Source of the DNA: Wurfbainia villosa
Taxonomy: Eukaryota; Streptophyta; Magnoliopsida; Zingiberales; Zingiberaceae
Length of the DNA: 64,000 nucleotides
NCBI GenBank assembly: GCA_025175895.1
Contig: CM045998.1
Coordinates: 19,267,153-19,331,152 of the forward strand
Direction of reading: 5' to 3'
Shown: positions 19,835 to 31,800 of the stretch, piece after piece
Layout: each line of letters starts with the position of its first letter
Numbering within the stretch: the first letter of the stretch is position 1
The notes under the pieces: generated by a model
Seen by the model: only the letters and a program-made list of their open reading frames with translations
Told to the model about the DNA's origin: nothing
Database searches by the model: none
Made by a program: the position numbers and the translations under genes

Positions 19835-21519
19835 ATGGGTTAGGTTGTGTCAACCTTGAATGGATTGGTAGTTAAGTTGATACTTTAGAGCATTTTCAAG
19901 GATATGGGATACCTTGGAAATGTGTTTGAGATTTAATCCTAAAGATTTTTAGGATGTGCCAATTAAATTTGAGAAGATTGATAAATTGATCAAAATTGAC
20001 ACGATTAGGTCTAGATGTCATAGTATGCAATTTTGAGTTTTTGACACACTTGGAAGATGAGTGGTATTATGGCAAATTGAGTTTAATTTTAAAAATTGGC
20101 AATTAATATTAAAATTTAGGCATTCTTATACCCTTACATCTTAATTGTCATAGTTTGTTTGTTGTCATGTCATGACATTATATTCTATTTAATCTTTCCA
20201 AATATCATGATCATGTTTAGGTTTTTATGTCATATATATTTAGGTTTATGATTTATGTCATGACATCATCATTATTGGCACGTGCTTTATTTATGCTATC
20301 TTTATATGTCATAATCATCATTCATGCATTTAGATTAATTAAAATTGATTTAAGGACAATGACATGATTTAAAATCTCATGTATAAGGGAATCAAATAGA
20401 GTTGCCTAGAAAAATACATGAGACCTTAGATTATGAAGAATAAAAATTCATATCTCACATTACATTGACATGTGTGTGTATTGATACACCCTAGACACAT
20501 GTGAGATGTTAGAAAAATGAGTTAAGTTCAAGATGCATAATTCTTGCATCTAGATGAACTCAAACTCATCTTATACTATTGATGGATCATGAGGAAAACT
20601 AATGTTCAAGTCATGTGCGTTGAGCTCATAGATCATGATCTAATATAAGATTTTAAAATCATTTTAAAAAATCTTGGTATAGTCTATCTTTTGATAGAAG
20701 TCACCATTGATGAACTTGATACAAAGTAAGCTCAAAACATTGAAGTTATCTTTATTTTTGAACTTTGTATCAATCTCAATATTTTATGAGTATTTTATTT
20801 CTCAAATATTTTTCACCCATAATGTTTGACATAAGTATTATATATATGAATTTTAATGATTTTTTGAATTATGTATAATTACTTATGATTTTTTAAATTT
20901 CAATTACTGAATCTGATTTCTGCATCGGCATAAATTAGCTGATTGCCATGGAGGGCAGTCAACTGGCATTGAGAGCAGTCGACTGATTTCTGATCGAGTC
21001 GACTGTCAAGGCTGATTTCGAGTAAATAAGATTTGTTTATCCCAGTTTCAGCCATTTTAGGCTACCCAAACATTTCCTAACTCTAGGATATGATTAAGAG
21101 AATTGTTTATGGTGAGAATCAAATTTTAAGGGTGAGAATCAAGTTTGAACTTTTGCCCTTAATTTTATTTGGCTAGTGTTCCTATAGGCTTAGGGACTCT
21201 CCAAGGACATTGTTAGTGCAATGGTCAAGAGGGAGCAAGCCTTTAGGGAGAGGTTATCCATCATGTGTGTTTTTCCTCATAGGGGGAGAATTGGAGAAGT
21301 AAGGATTGTCTATTTTTTAGTGGTATGAGACTTATCACTAGAAAGTGTGAAGACATCCTAGATGTTTTTGAACCAAGGGGGAGATTGTAAGATCTCATTG
21401 GTATATGAGATATTGATACCCTTGGGGAGAGCTTTTTGATGTATGTAAAAAAGGAGGAGAGTTGTGAGAGTTGAGTTAGGTTGCCTAACTCAAAGGTTTT
21501 GTAGATTTTATCAAACATC
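19835..21519 (+). mobile_element. C conserved non-coding region
   Basis: It follows A's post-gag region: 'gtcatgtcatgacatta' words near 20170 and 20260, CTATCTTTTGATAG at about 20685, 'attgttagtgcaatgg' (LTR-start-like, one change) near 21210 and purine tracts near 21377 and 21450. No gene is seen. Confidence 0.8.
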
Positions 21520-21532
21520 AAAAAGGGAGAGA
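21520..21532 (+). promoter_or_regulatory. Polypurine tract of C
   Basis: AAAAAGGGAGAGA just before the 3' LTR start TGTTGGTAC. Confidence 0.87.
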
Positions 21533-21533
21533 T

Positions 21534-22937
21534 TGTTGGTACAATCGATCCAGATTATGATTGACCAGACTCGAGTTTGACTCGAGCAGTATTTTGATGT
21601 TCGATAAAACGTATAACAATGTGATTATCATGGGAAGTCCAAGTCTTGTGTACTTGACATGAAAAGTCCAAGTCTTGGGTACTTGGCATGGAAAGTCAAA
21701 GTCATGGGTACTTAGCAATTAGAAAGTCCAAGCATGAATCTGGGCATTTGGGAAAGCCCAAGGATATGATATTGGATGTGTAAAGTCTAAGATGTAGTCT
21801 TGACGACATAAGTCCAATGTTTGGCGGCGTAAAGACCAAGCATGTGTCTTGGAAGTGTAAACTCAAATGTGCCTTAGCAGTATAAACCCGGTTAGCATGA
21901 CAATAGCCGATGGAAGCACTGAAGGCTAGCGTATGGATGAACAAGTCATGGATGACTTGGAGGGATCCAATAGGTGTGAGATTGATGGAGGTGACTAGAA
22001 GATTTAGGTCTAGGCTAAAGATAATCTATCAAGTATGAGGGCATCATACTTGGGGTTAAATCTCATTGTTGAAGTTTATCAGTCGACTGGGGTATTGAAC
22101 AGTCGATTGCCCAAGTGTTTAACACTCAGAAGCTGAGTTGACTCAAGGGCTCAGTAGACGACTAGAGGCTAGATTGTCGAATGTGCTCTAGCAGTCGACT
22201 GGAGGGATTTCTAGTCGACTGGTCATGGGGCAGTCAACTGCTGCTTGCGGACACGAGCACATAAAGTTCGGTAGACGATTAAGCAGTCGACTATGGGCTT
22301 GGCAATCGATTGCTAGTGTATCCGTTGGCTAGAATGTCAATGTGGATTAAGTCTGTTGTAAGACAATGACACTGTAAGTAGTCGATTGGTGTCTTTGGGC
22401 AGTCGATTGCCAAATGGAAATTCAGGTCACGCGGAGGAATAAAAGGAGTTGTTCATGGAGGATTTTGGTCATGATTTCTTGAGCAGTTCTTGAGGTGATT
22501 TAAAGATAAAGTGCTAGTGCATTTCAGGGTTCTTCAAGCTCATCCAAACAACCAACAAGCAAAACATTCTAAGCTCACATTTGTAAAGTGTTCTTTACAT
22601 AGTTCTTGTATTATCTTTGTATTTGCTTGTATTTCATTCTTATTGTTGTAAGAGTTATGTAAGAGGTTTCTCCACCTCCGGTGTGTCACTGTTAAGGAGT
22701 GATTTGATTAGTGGTGTGTGCTCACTATCGAGCTCGCCCCGTGGAGTAGGAACTAGGATTTCGAACCATGTTACATCTTGTGTTCTTGTATGTTTGTGTT
22801 TGTCTTTGTCTTCATATTGTATTTCTATATTTCGCTGCGCTAACAAATAGTATAGATAAGCATGCACGCGAACGAATTCCATCGGACGAAGCACAACGCT
22901 ATTCACCCACCTCTAGCGCGACCATCGATTCTTAACA
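21534..22937 (+). repeat. C 3' LTR
   Basis: This 1404-bp LTR is uninterrupted and provides the template for joining the three pieces of the 5' LTR. Stem-loop units lie at about 21625-21900 and CAGTCGACTG variants at about 22078-22420, many with single-base decay (AGTCGATTG). The end ATTCTTAACA is followed by the duplicated CCTAG. Confidence 0.93.
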
Positions 22938-22942
22938 CCTAG
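22938..22942 (+). other. Target-site duplication of element C (right copy, CCTAG)
   Basis: It pairs with 2340-2344; after it, Copia pol of element E resumes. Confidence 0.93.
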
Positions 22943-23580
22943 TAGGCAAATCTATAAGAAAACCATTTGAGAAAGCAGTGTTGGTTCATTCTAATATTTG
23001 TGGACCCATGAACATGAGAGCACAAAATAAAGCTATGTATTTTATTACGTTTATAGACTATTATATGCATTTCGGCTATGTCTATCTGATCTTGCACAAG
23101 TGTAAGGCATAAGAGCACTTCAGGAGATTTATTAGCGAGGTTAAAAATCAGCTAGATTTGAGGGTGAAAACTCTCAGAACTGATCGTGGGTGCGAGTATT
23201 TATTTGAACAATTCAAAGAGCTTTTTTTCGAGAAAAGCATTACAAGACAATTAACTATTCCTGCTACTCCTTAGCAGAACGGAGTCGATGAGAGAAGGAA
23301 TAGGACTCTTTTGGGAATGGTGAGGTCTATGATAGCGTAGGCCAATTTACTTATCTCTCATTGGGGGATGCATTATTGACTACTGTCTATGTCTTTAATT
23401 GTGTTCTAATAAAGTCCGTAGTCAGCACCCCATACGAGCTTTGAACAGGGAGATAGCTTGTTCTTAGTCATTCAAAGTCATGGGGTTGTGCCGCGTATAT
23501 TAACGATTCCTAACACAAGTATGACAAATTAAGCCCGTAAGGAAAGAAATGTATCCTTATTAGATACTCTGAACACTCCA
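22938..23580 (+). pseudogene. Element E: Copia integrase region, broken (part 2)
   Basis: The reading begins with the pre-integrase/integrase junction (KPFEKAVLVHSNICGPM), where H-S-N stands at the place of the first catalytic Asp (usually HSD). It continues with MYFITFIDYYMHFGYVYL, KTLRTDRGCEYL (second catalytic Asp in T-D-R-G) and ATP*QNGVDERRNRTLLGMVRSM (catalytic Glu in D-E-R-R-N-R-T). Stops occur at TAA within KA*EHF, TAG in TP*QNG and TAG in MIA*AN. It catalysed insertion of cDNA when intact. The Q-N-G-V-x-E-R-R-N-R-T-L-L style is that of Tork/Tnt1-like Copia. Confidence 0.87.
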
Positions 23581-24050
23581 TAGGATATATGTTCCTAGGA
23601 GAACATACGAATGTCACAGTCATTGAGATTGAGTCTCATGATGTCATTTTTCTCGAGAATGATTTTTCTAAGAGAGGAGAAATTGATCGGGAGTTCACCT
23701 TCTATAAGATGGAAGAGCCAAGCATCTCAGTTGATCCCAACGATGGGATTCAAGACCCTGAAATGGATCTTGGTCATAGTGGGAGTGGCTCATCCTAAGG
23801 TGAGGATGCTCTCTCTCTCTTCGTCGGAGTGGTTGGGGAAATATATGTCATCGTCATTGCCCGATTAAGAATGAGATATTCATTGTGACTCCAGAGGACA
23901 ATGACGATTCGAGGACTCTGAGAGAGACTCTTGAGGGTTTTGCAAAAGACCAATGGTTCAAGGTCATGTAGGATGAAATGGAATCGATGAAAGTCAACGA
24001 AGTTTGAGAACTTATTGACTTACTTGAGAATAGAAAGGCTATTGGAATAA
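23581..24050 (+). pseudogene. Element E: integrase C-terminal/linker region, decayed
   Basis: A short readable piece (FLGEHTNVTVIEIESHDVIFLENDFSKRGEID) is of the kind found after the Copia integrase core, before RT. An acidic stretch with frameshifts follows, then KDQWFKVMxDEMESM, the usual start of the Copia RT region. Confidence 0.75.
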
Positions 24051-24870
24051 GTGGATTCTCAAAATTAAGAGGAAGATTGATGGATTGATCAAGGGTTATA
24101 CACAGATAAAGGGAATTGACTACGAGGAGACCTTCTCTCCAGTAGTCAAGTTTACTTCGATCCATTTACTTTTAACGATTGTCGCGAGTTTAGATCTAGA
24201 GTTACATCAGATGGATGTGAAGACTGCCTTCCTTAATGAAAGTTTGGATGAAGAGATATACATGGAACAACCTGGAAAGTTTGTTCTAGTAGGTCAAGAA
24301 GATAAGGTCTATCAACTTCAGAAGTCGATATATAACCTAAAACAATTATCTAAGCGGTAGTACCTAAGACTTTACGAGAAGGTGATATCTTATGATTTTA
24401 CGATGGTCGAGGAGGATTATTGTGTTTATCTGATCAGATCAAATAACTCGCTTATAATTTTGTCATTATATGTGGATGCCATAATGTTGATTGGGAACAA
24501 CATTGAGTATTTGATAACTATTAAAACATGGTTATCATTCACTTTTGACATGAAAGACATGGGTGAAGCTGAGTTCATCATTAGAGTACATATCCAAAGG
24601 GATCACTCAAGAAGATTTCTATCTCTTTCACAAGAGAGTTATATTAAGAAAATTCTCAAGTGCTTTGGGATGAGTGATTGTAATTCCATAGATATCCGAT
24701 CGTTAAAGGTGAGGATCTGAGCTTGACAACGTGTCCTAAAACTCAGGAAGAGATAAGGGAAATGAGTGAAGTACCTTATTCTAGTGCAATTGAAAGTTTA
24801 ACGTACGCAATGATGTGTACAAGATCAGACATATGTTATGCAATCGGTCTGGTATGTAGATATCAAGAAA
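24051..24870 (+). pseudogene. Element E: Copia reverse transcriptase, broken
   Basis: Clear RT motifs are present: IKGYTQIKGIDYEETFSPVVKFTSI, then HQMDVKTAFLNESLDEEIYMEQP, and the catalytic box read as LYVDAIMLIG at about 24466-24495. The second Asp of YVDD is Ala here, so the enzyme would be dead even without the frameshifts and stops (TAG at 24358, TGA at 24718). Confidence 0.87.
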
Positions 24871-25440
24871 ATCCTGGAAGGGGTCACTAGAGAGTAGTAA
24901 AAAGGATTTTTTGATATCTTAGAGGAATTATAAATTTCTCTTTGTGTTATGGCGAGGTGATTTACGTCTTGTTAAATATTCAGATGCCGATTGGAGAGAT
25001 GATCTGGATAAACGCAAATCAACATTAGATTTTGTTTTCTTACTCAATGGCGGAGCTATCTCTTGGAGCAATAAGAAGCAAACTTATGTTGCTCTATCGA
25101 CGATGGAGGTTGAGTTCGTGGCATGCTCAGTAGCAGTTTAGAAGAATGTTTGGCTTAGAAAACTATTAGATGACTTAGGGATTGTAGCGGATAGTTGGAG
25201 ACCAGTAATGATTTATTGTGATAATCAAGTCACCATCGCTTACACATGAGACCCTAAGTTTCATAGTAGAACCAAACACATAGATATCATATATCATTTT
25301 GTAAGAGACATCATTGAGAAGAATGAAGTGACTGTCAAATATATTTCAACACACAATATGGTGACTGACCTCTTTACCAAACTTATCGCTAGAGTCTCCT
25401 TTGTGGGACATAGAGAGTCATTAGATTTTGATACTTTATG
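24871..25440 (+). pseudogene. Element E: Copia RNase H, broken
   Basis: Readable motifs are VKYSDADWRDDLDKRKST, GGAISWSNKKQTYVALSTMEVEFVA, IYCDNQVTIA, KHIDIIYHFVRDII and the final VTDLFTKL. Stops occur at TAG after CSVAV and TGA after AYT. The first Asp of the active site (SDADW), the Glu in MEVEF and the Asp in YCDN are still present. The TGA after DFDTL at 25438-25440 is the natural polyprotein end. Confidence 0.87.
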
Positions 25441-25980
25441 AAATTTCTCAACTTGTACTATAATGACAATAGTGATGTATATATATATACTGTGAAACAA
25501 TAGATATGTCAGCTAGATAAGATCAACTCTCTCACACGAGTGACCACCTCCAAGAGTGGAGATAAGACGATTTCTAGCTGTAAGAGATTGTGAGAGTAAC
25601 CATGTTAGAACTTAAGTCGCCCTGATATGTGTTAAAATGAGATCATGTACGACATGATCGAATGGAAGTAGTCATATTCATGTTGCCTATAAGAAGTCAT
25701 GTTTAAGATCTCAAATGTCACCTACGATTTATGATACAGTCTTTGAGAGACTCTCTCTGAGATTTCTGGGTAGAGTCTTATGTGTAGAATGAGTCTCATA
25801 CTTGCATAGTGTTAGAGAAAAATAACAAATACCCTTATGAGAAATGGAGAACAACATTGTGGCATGTGTTTCATACCACGTGTGATAAATCAATTGGGGA
25901 AAGTGGGTGCCATAATACTTAAGATAGTAAATGATAAATCTTCGAGCCCCACTGTGTGAGATCCGAGATCCTCTAGGTGG
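25441..25980 (+). other. Unassigned stretch after E pol (3' region and perhaps LTR of E)
   Basis: By position this should hold the 3' untranslated region and part of the 3' LTR of E. A purine-rich word, GGGGAAAGTGGG, is near 25897-25908. I could not fix an LTR start, because no second copy is in the window. No reading frame is convincing. It is cut at 25985 by element J and presumably continues at 37105. Confidence 0.45.
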
Positions 25981-25985
25981 AATCT
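25981..25985 (+). other. Target-site duplication of element J (left copy, AATCT)
   Basis: AATCT precedes TGATGTGTG at 25986 and recurs at 37100-37104 after AACACATCA. Confidence 0.93.
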
Positions 25986-26159
25986 TGATGTGTGTAAATC
26001 ATGCTATATTTTCACTACTCCATATGCATGCATTTTATCTCATTTCATATCCTAGGCATGTATTTTATCATGATTTAGTTAAGTTTAGCATATTTTGGAT
26101 GAAGAGACTGCTTTTGGGTGTTTTTCATGTTAACAGGGCGAAGAAGCAGGCATATCAAA

Positions 26160-26390
26160 ACAACACAGGCGTGTTATCAGTGACACGTCCGTGTCAGGAG
26201 TTCCAGCGCTCAACACGCCCCAGTTCAACCTTCGACACGCCCCGTTCAAAGCGCTGACATGACCGGCGTATCAAAATAACACAGGCGTGTTATCAGTGAC
26301 ACGTCTGTGTCAGGAGTTCCAGCGCTCAACACGCCCCAGTTCAGCCTTCGACACGCCCCGTTCAAGCACAACACGGTCGGTGGAAAATGC
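26160..26390 (+). repeat. 116-bp tandem duplication in J U3
   Basis: The segment from ACAGGCGTGTTATCAG (26165) through CCCCGTTCAA repeats from 26281, giving a 116-bp period with a few changes. The 3' LTR has the same duplication (about 35785-36000), so it predates this insertion. Confidence 0.85.
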
Positions 26391-26531
26391 GTGACACGCC
26401 TGTGCCCTCATTTGGCATGGGCATGTTGTCCTGATTCCAGATTTCCTTTTCTGCGAGCAACTCGACGAAGTCGCGATCTTCGTCTCAATTAAAGGAAAAT
26501 ATTTTGCCTTAATTAAAGAGGAGGCCAAGGC

Positions 26532-26538
26532 TATAAAA
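26532..26538 (+). promoter_or_regulatory. TATA box, J 5' LTR
   Basis: TATAAAA in GGCTATAAAAGATGAG, about 550 bp into the LTR. The 3' LTR has the same box at 36157-36163. Confidence 0.72.
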
Positions 26539-27480
26539 GATGAGATATTCTAACCCTAAGAGAGGACGGCGGAGGGTCAAAAGGACGATAGAAGAAGGAA
26601 GGAGTCGACGACAGAGGAACACAGATGACACTAAGTATCGTAATTTCTTTCTCTAGCAATTCTTATTCGACCATGGAGTAGTGTCTTGTAATCTTAGGAT
26701 GGGGGAGTAGCCCTCGACGATTTATGATGGATGATGTAATCTATACTACTTGAATTATTGTTTGTTTTGATCTGTTTTTTTTTATTCTTATTGATAAACC
26801 TAAGGAGCTAAGGGGAAGTACCTAACAGTGAACCCAAGTTCCCGAAACCCAGAACCAACTAGGGATAAACTCCTGTCAAGTAGCGGTAGTGTGTCTATGA
26901 GGGGCTTGCGGGGGTCTCGTGACAAGTCCCCTTAGTTGATTATGGTCCCGTGTGCAAACCTATCGTGAAAAGGAAATTTAGACTCTAAAGGAACTCTTAT
27001 GGACTTAATGGATCTATCAAATCCAGTTTTTACCAAGTAACGGAGGTAAGACTAGGGAGGTTTGCGGGGGTCTCGTGACAGGTCCCCTTAATTGATTATG
27101 ATCCCCTACGCTCGAATACCGTGACAGGTAAATTGAGTTTGATAGGTACAGTTAGCGTAGACCTCGAAAGGGGCCTTTGATTTACCTTAGGATAGGTTCC
27201 ATCAAAACAACTCTAATAGGGGTAGGAAAGAATTAAATCACCTTATAAATCGTCGACGTGGTGAAACCCATATCCTGAGATTCTCCTCAACTATTGACTT
27301 TTAGCTCGTTCTTCTCATTCGTTGTTCTTGACTGCTCAGTTTCTTTGCTTAATCCACAAATTGATTGACTAGATAACTTGGTATCATGATCATTCAGTAA
27401 TTGTCTCAATCCCTGTGGGATCGATATTTTTATTACTTGATGACAACCGTGCACTTGCGGAAAATAACACATCAAGTTTT

Positions 27481-27499
27481 TGGCACCGTTGCCGGGGAT
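27481..27499 (+). promoter_or_regulatory. Primer-binding site of J (tRNA-Asp type)
   Basis: TGGCACCGTTGCCGGGGAT lies six bases after the LTR. Athila elements carry this type of site, with TGGCGCC as the common form; one base differs here. Confidence 0.88.
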
Positions 27500-27610
27500 T
27501 GACACTCAATATTGAATTGAGCGTGATTTAGTTAATCTAGATTTCTATTTTTGTTCCTATTCTTTGTGTCTATTCTGAACTCTTGTTTTGGGAGCCTCTC
27601 TTGTTATTGC

Positions 27611-28810
27611 ATGCACAGACTTAATAGGGAAATTCTCGATATTGATACTGAGATAGAGAGAACGTTCCTTGCTAGAAGACGATTTCAGCAATGTCAGGAA
27701 GACAATCTGACCTCCGACATGGCTGACCAGAACGAGAATAAACCTTTAAGGGATTATGCAGCACCTAGTACAAGGGGATTGAGATCGAGTATTAGAAGAC
27801 CCCCTATTGAAGCGAACAATTTTGAATTGAAACCGACTCTACTATCCATGGTCCAACAGCATCAATTCGGAGGAGCACCCACTGAAGATCCAAATCTGCA
27901 CTTGGAAGTATTTTTGGAATTTTGGAAACTTTAAAACTGAATGGAGCCTCAGCTGATGCTATTAGATTGCGCTTGTTTCCTTTCTCATTGCGAGACAAAG
28001 CTAGAGCTTGGCTACACTCTCTTCCAGCAAATTGCATAACTACCTGGGATCAGCTGGAGCAAAGATTTTTAGACAAGTATTTTCCACCCAGCAAAACTGC
28101 AAGTCTTCGTCATCAAATCACTAATTTTGTGTAAAAGGATGGAGAAACATTATTTGAAGCCTGGGACAGATTTAAGGGATTACTACAGCAATGCCCTCAT
28201 CATGGGCTGGAGAAGTGGCTCATTGTTCATACTTTCTACAATGGAATCTCGTATGCTACTACAGTTTCTCTTGATTCTGCTGCAGAAGGAGCTCTTATGA
28301 ACAAAACGTTGGATGAAGCATTTGAGATCATCGAGAATGTGGCAATGAATTCTCACCAATGGGCTACAAAACAAGGATATCAAACTAAAATGCCAGGTAA
28401 GTTTGAGGTAAGTACCCTTGATCTACTCAGTGCAAAAGTCAATGCGTTAACTCAAAAGCTCGAACATTTTAATGTATCAGCTGTAAACTCATCTAATGTC
28501 ACTTGTAAGATCTGTGGTGTAATAGGACATGTAGCGATGAATTTCCAAATCCTACACGCACCATCATCGGGAGCTGGGATTGAGCAAGTAGATGCGCTAA
28601 ATAATTTTAATCAGAAGCCTAATGGTGGCAACCCTTATTCGAACACGTACAATCCCGGTTGGAGGAATCATCCCAACTTTTCGTATAGAGCCAACCAAAA
28701 TTCTTACCGGGACGAGCTTTGGAGCACCTTCGGGATTTCAGCCAGGACCCAAGTCGAGCTTAGAAAAGATGATGGAGAATTTTATTACGTGTCAGGGGAA
28801 GATAAATGAT
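27611..28810 (+). pseudogene. Athila gag (J), frameshifted and with a stop
   Basis: From ATG 27611 (MHRLNREILDIDTEIERTF) the frame runs to about 27918, where a one-base shift moves it to the frame of LKLNGASADAIRLRLFPFSLRDKARAWLHSL. This is the retrotransposon gag core, with WDQLEQRFLDKYFPPSKT. TAA at 28132 interrupts it. Downstream, CKICGVIGHVAMNF is a knuckle whose last Cys is Phe. A further frameshift near 28718 joins gag to pol (SGFQPGP). In intact Athila elements gag and pol form one frame. The product would be the RNA-binding particle protein. Confidence 0.85.
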
Positions 28811-31800
28811 GAATTTCGACAACATATTGTAGAATCAAATCGGCAACATCAAAATAATACCGAGGCAATCAAGCAATTGGGAGGCAAGGTTGATAATTTG
28901 ACTAATCACACAAGAATGCTGGAAAATCAAATTTCCCAAATTACCATCTCAGCATCAAGGACGCCCGCCAGATTTCCTGGAAATTCAGAAGTAAACCCAG
29001 CTGAGCATTGTAATTCCATAAGTTTGAGAAGTGGAAGGATTTTAGAAGGAGACAGAGCTCAACAAGCGGCCCCTGTGCTAAAGGACATGAGCGTGTCAGA
29101 CTTGGAAGAAGACAGCAACACGCCTGGGGAAGAGAATGCCCATGAGCGCGTGTCAGCCGACACACCCGTGTCAGGTCACTCCAACAGCCAACACGACTGG
29201 CCTGTGCCGAACGACACAGGCGTGCCGAATAAGGAACCAAGAACGTATAAGCCCCCTATCCCGTTTCCTCAGAGGCTGATTAAGGAAAAATTGGATGAAC
29301 AATTTGGTAAGTTCCTTGAGGTAATTAGGAAGCTATATATCAATATACCTTTTACAGAAGCTCTTCAACAAATGCCTACATACTCCAAGTTCTTGAAGGA
29401 TATCTTAACCAATAAAAGAAAAGTCGAGGAGCATGTAACAGTGGCTCTTACTGAGGAGTGCAGCGCTTTAATTAAGAACATGGTACCTCCCAAACTAAAT
29501 GATCCAGGTAGCTTTTCTATCCCTTGTACAATTAATGACTCAAATTTTGATAAGGCTTTTTGCGATTTGGGCGCCAGTGTCAATCTGATACCTCTTTCCA
29601 TATGCAAGAAATTGGATTTGGGAGAAATGAAACTAACTACTATGGCCTTGCAGTTAGCCGATCGCTCCATTAGATATCCTTTGGGAATCTTAGAAGATGT
29701 ACCAGTGCAGGTGGGAAATTTTATTATTCCTGCCGATTTTGTAGTGCTTGACATGGATGAAGACCCATGCATTCCACTCATTTTGGGGAGACCTTTCTTG
29801 GCTACTGCAGGGGTAATGATAGATGCCAAGAACCACAAACTCTCACTTGCATTTGGAAACGACAAAATTGAATTCGGCCTTTCAAAAGCTGTTAAACAAC
29901 CTTCTATTTTTGATGTTTGTTGTAGGATTGACATTTTCCAGTCAATAGAACTAGAAGGAGCACCAGAACAAACTTATCTTAATAAGCTCGAAGGGGATTT
30001 TGAGGATAAAGAGCGGGAGATTTCCGACCCCAACCTCACACCACAGGTAGAACTTAAGCCTCTTCCATCAACACTCAGGTATGAATTTCTTGGTGAAAAC
30101 TCTACTTATCCTGTGATCATTAATGCTAATCTGAGCAATGCAGAGACCGAAAAACTGATTGAGGTATTGAAAATACACAAGAACGTCATTGGATACAAGA
30201 TTGATGACATTAGGGGAATTAGTCCATCGGTTTGCATGCACAGAATTCTACTAGAAGAAAATTTTAAAACCTCTATAGAGCATCAAAGAAGGCTGAACCC
30301 AGCCATGAAAGAGATAGTTAAGAAAGAGGTCATGAAATTGCTAGCTGCAGGAATTATCTACCCAATATCCGATAGCGAATGGGTAAGTCCTGTCCATGTT
30401 GTGCCAAAGAAAGGGGAGATAATGGTAATAAGGAATGCTACGAATGAGTTAATCCCTATGAGAGCGGTTACGGGATGGAGAATGTGTATTGATTATAGGA
30501 AATTGAATAAGGAAACTAGAAAGGACCACTTTCCCATCCCATTTATTGACCAAATGCTAGACCAGTTGGCAAACCACTCGCATTTCTGTTACTTAGATGG
30601 ATACTCCGGTTTCTATCAAATCCCTATTTATCCTAATGACCAAGAGAAAACAACTTTCACCTGCCCATATGGTACTTTTGCTTTCAGAAGAATGCCTTTT
30701 GGACTATGCAATGCACCCGCCACTTTTCAGAGGTGTATGACTTCAATTTTTTCTGATATGATCGAGAATATAATGGAAGTATTCATGGATGATTTTTCTG
30801 TATATGGTGCAGATTTTGATATGTGTTTATCTAATTTGGTCAAGGTCTTGCAGAGATGCGAGGAAATGAATTTAATGCTTAATTGGGAGAAGTGCCACTT
30901 CATGGTGCGAGAAGGCATAGTACTTGGGCACCTAGTTTCATACCGTGGTATCGAGGTGGACATTGCTAAAATTGAAGTGATCAAGAAGTTGCCTCCTCCA
31001 ACTGATGTCAAGGGAGTGCGTAGTTTCCTAGGACATGCAGGGTTCTACCGACGGTTCATCAAGGACTTCTAAAAAATTTTAAAGCCATTAACTAATTTGC
31101 TTGCTAAAGATGCTGTGTTTCACTTTGATAATCCTTGTCTTGATGCATTTTCTAGGTTAAAGGAAGCATTAACAACCGCCCCAATAATGCAACCTCCAGA
31201 TTGGAGTCTCCCTTTTGAAATTATGTGTGATGCAAGTGATTTTGCTGTGGGCACAGTGTTGGGACAAAGGAAGGATCGCAAGGTGTATGCAATCTACTAC
31301 GCCAATAAAACATTGGATGAAGCACAAATGAATTATGCTACCACAGAGAAGGAACTCTTGGCTATAGTATTTGCTTTCGACAAGTTCAGATCTTATATCA
31401 TAGGGACCAAGGTGATAGTTTACACAGATCATGCAGCCATTAGATACTTGCTGAGTAAAAAGGAATCTAAGCCAAGACTTATCCGGTGGATACTTCTTCT
31501 ACAAGAGTTTGATTTGGAAATTCGAGATAAGCAAGGAACGGAGAACGTAGTTGCAGACCATCTATCGAGGCTTCATCAAGAATCAAATGCGGGAAGAGCC
31601 GATGATCTTGCTATAAATGATTTCTTCCCGGATGAGCAGCTACTAGCGGTCAGGACAATCAAGGCTCCGTGGTATGCTGATTTTGCCAACTACCTAGCTT
31701 GCGGGATAATACCTTCTCACATGAGTTATCATCAGAGGAAGAAGTTTCTTTCGGATGTAAAGCATTATGTGTGGGACGAACCATCCCTATTCAAGCAAGG

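Larger units (their letters stand above)
2345..22937 (+). mobile_element. Element C: gag-only LTR retrotransposon, host of A, B and D
   Basis: C is bounded by CCTAG duplications and by LTRs beginning TGTTGGT and ending TTCTTAACA. Without the insertions B, A and D, its order is 5' LTR (2345-2664, 8796-9433, 16194-16788), primer site (16791), broken gag (16852-17820, 19413-19834), non-coding region, polypurine tract (21520) and 3' LTR (21534-22937). No protease, integrase or RT is present. It inserted into element E between the protease and integrase parts. Confidence 0.92.
25986..27474 (+). repeat. J 5' LTR
   Basis: It runs from TGATGTGTGTAAATCATG to AAAATAACACATCA. It contains a 116-bp tandem duplication (about 26160-26390), the recurring word ACACAGGCGTG, a TATA box at 26532, and a downstream part in which 'gcgggggtctcgtgacaggtcccctta' occurs twice (about 26907 and 27066). 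Confidence 0.93.

Noticed and set aside
25441..25980. A defined 3' LTR of element E starting at TGTTAGA (25603) or TGCCATAAT (near 25909)
   Set aside because: There is no second LTR copy for comparison and no clear purine tract adjoining a TG...CA pair; the border cannot be fixed.
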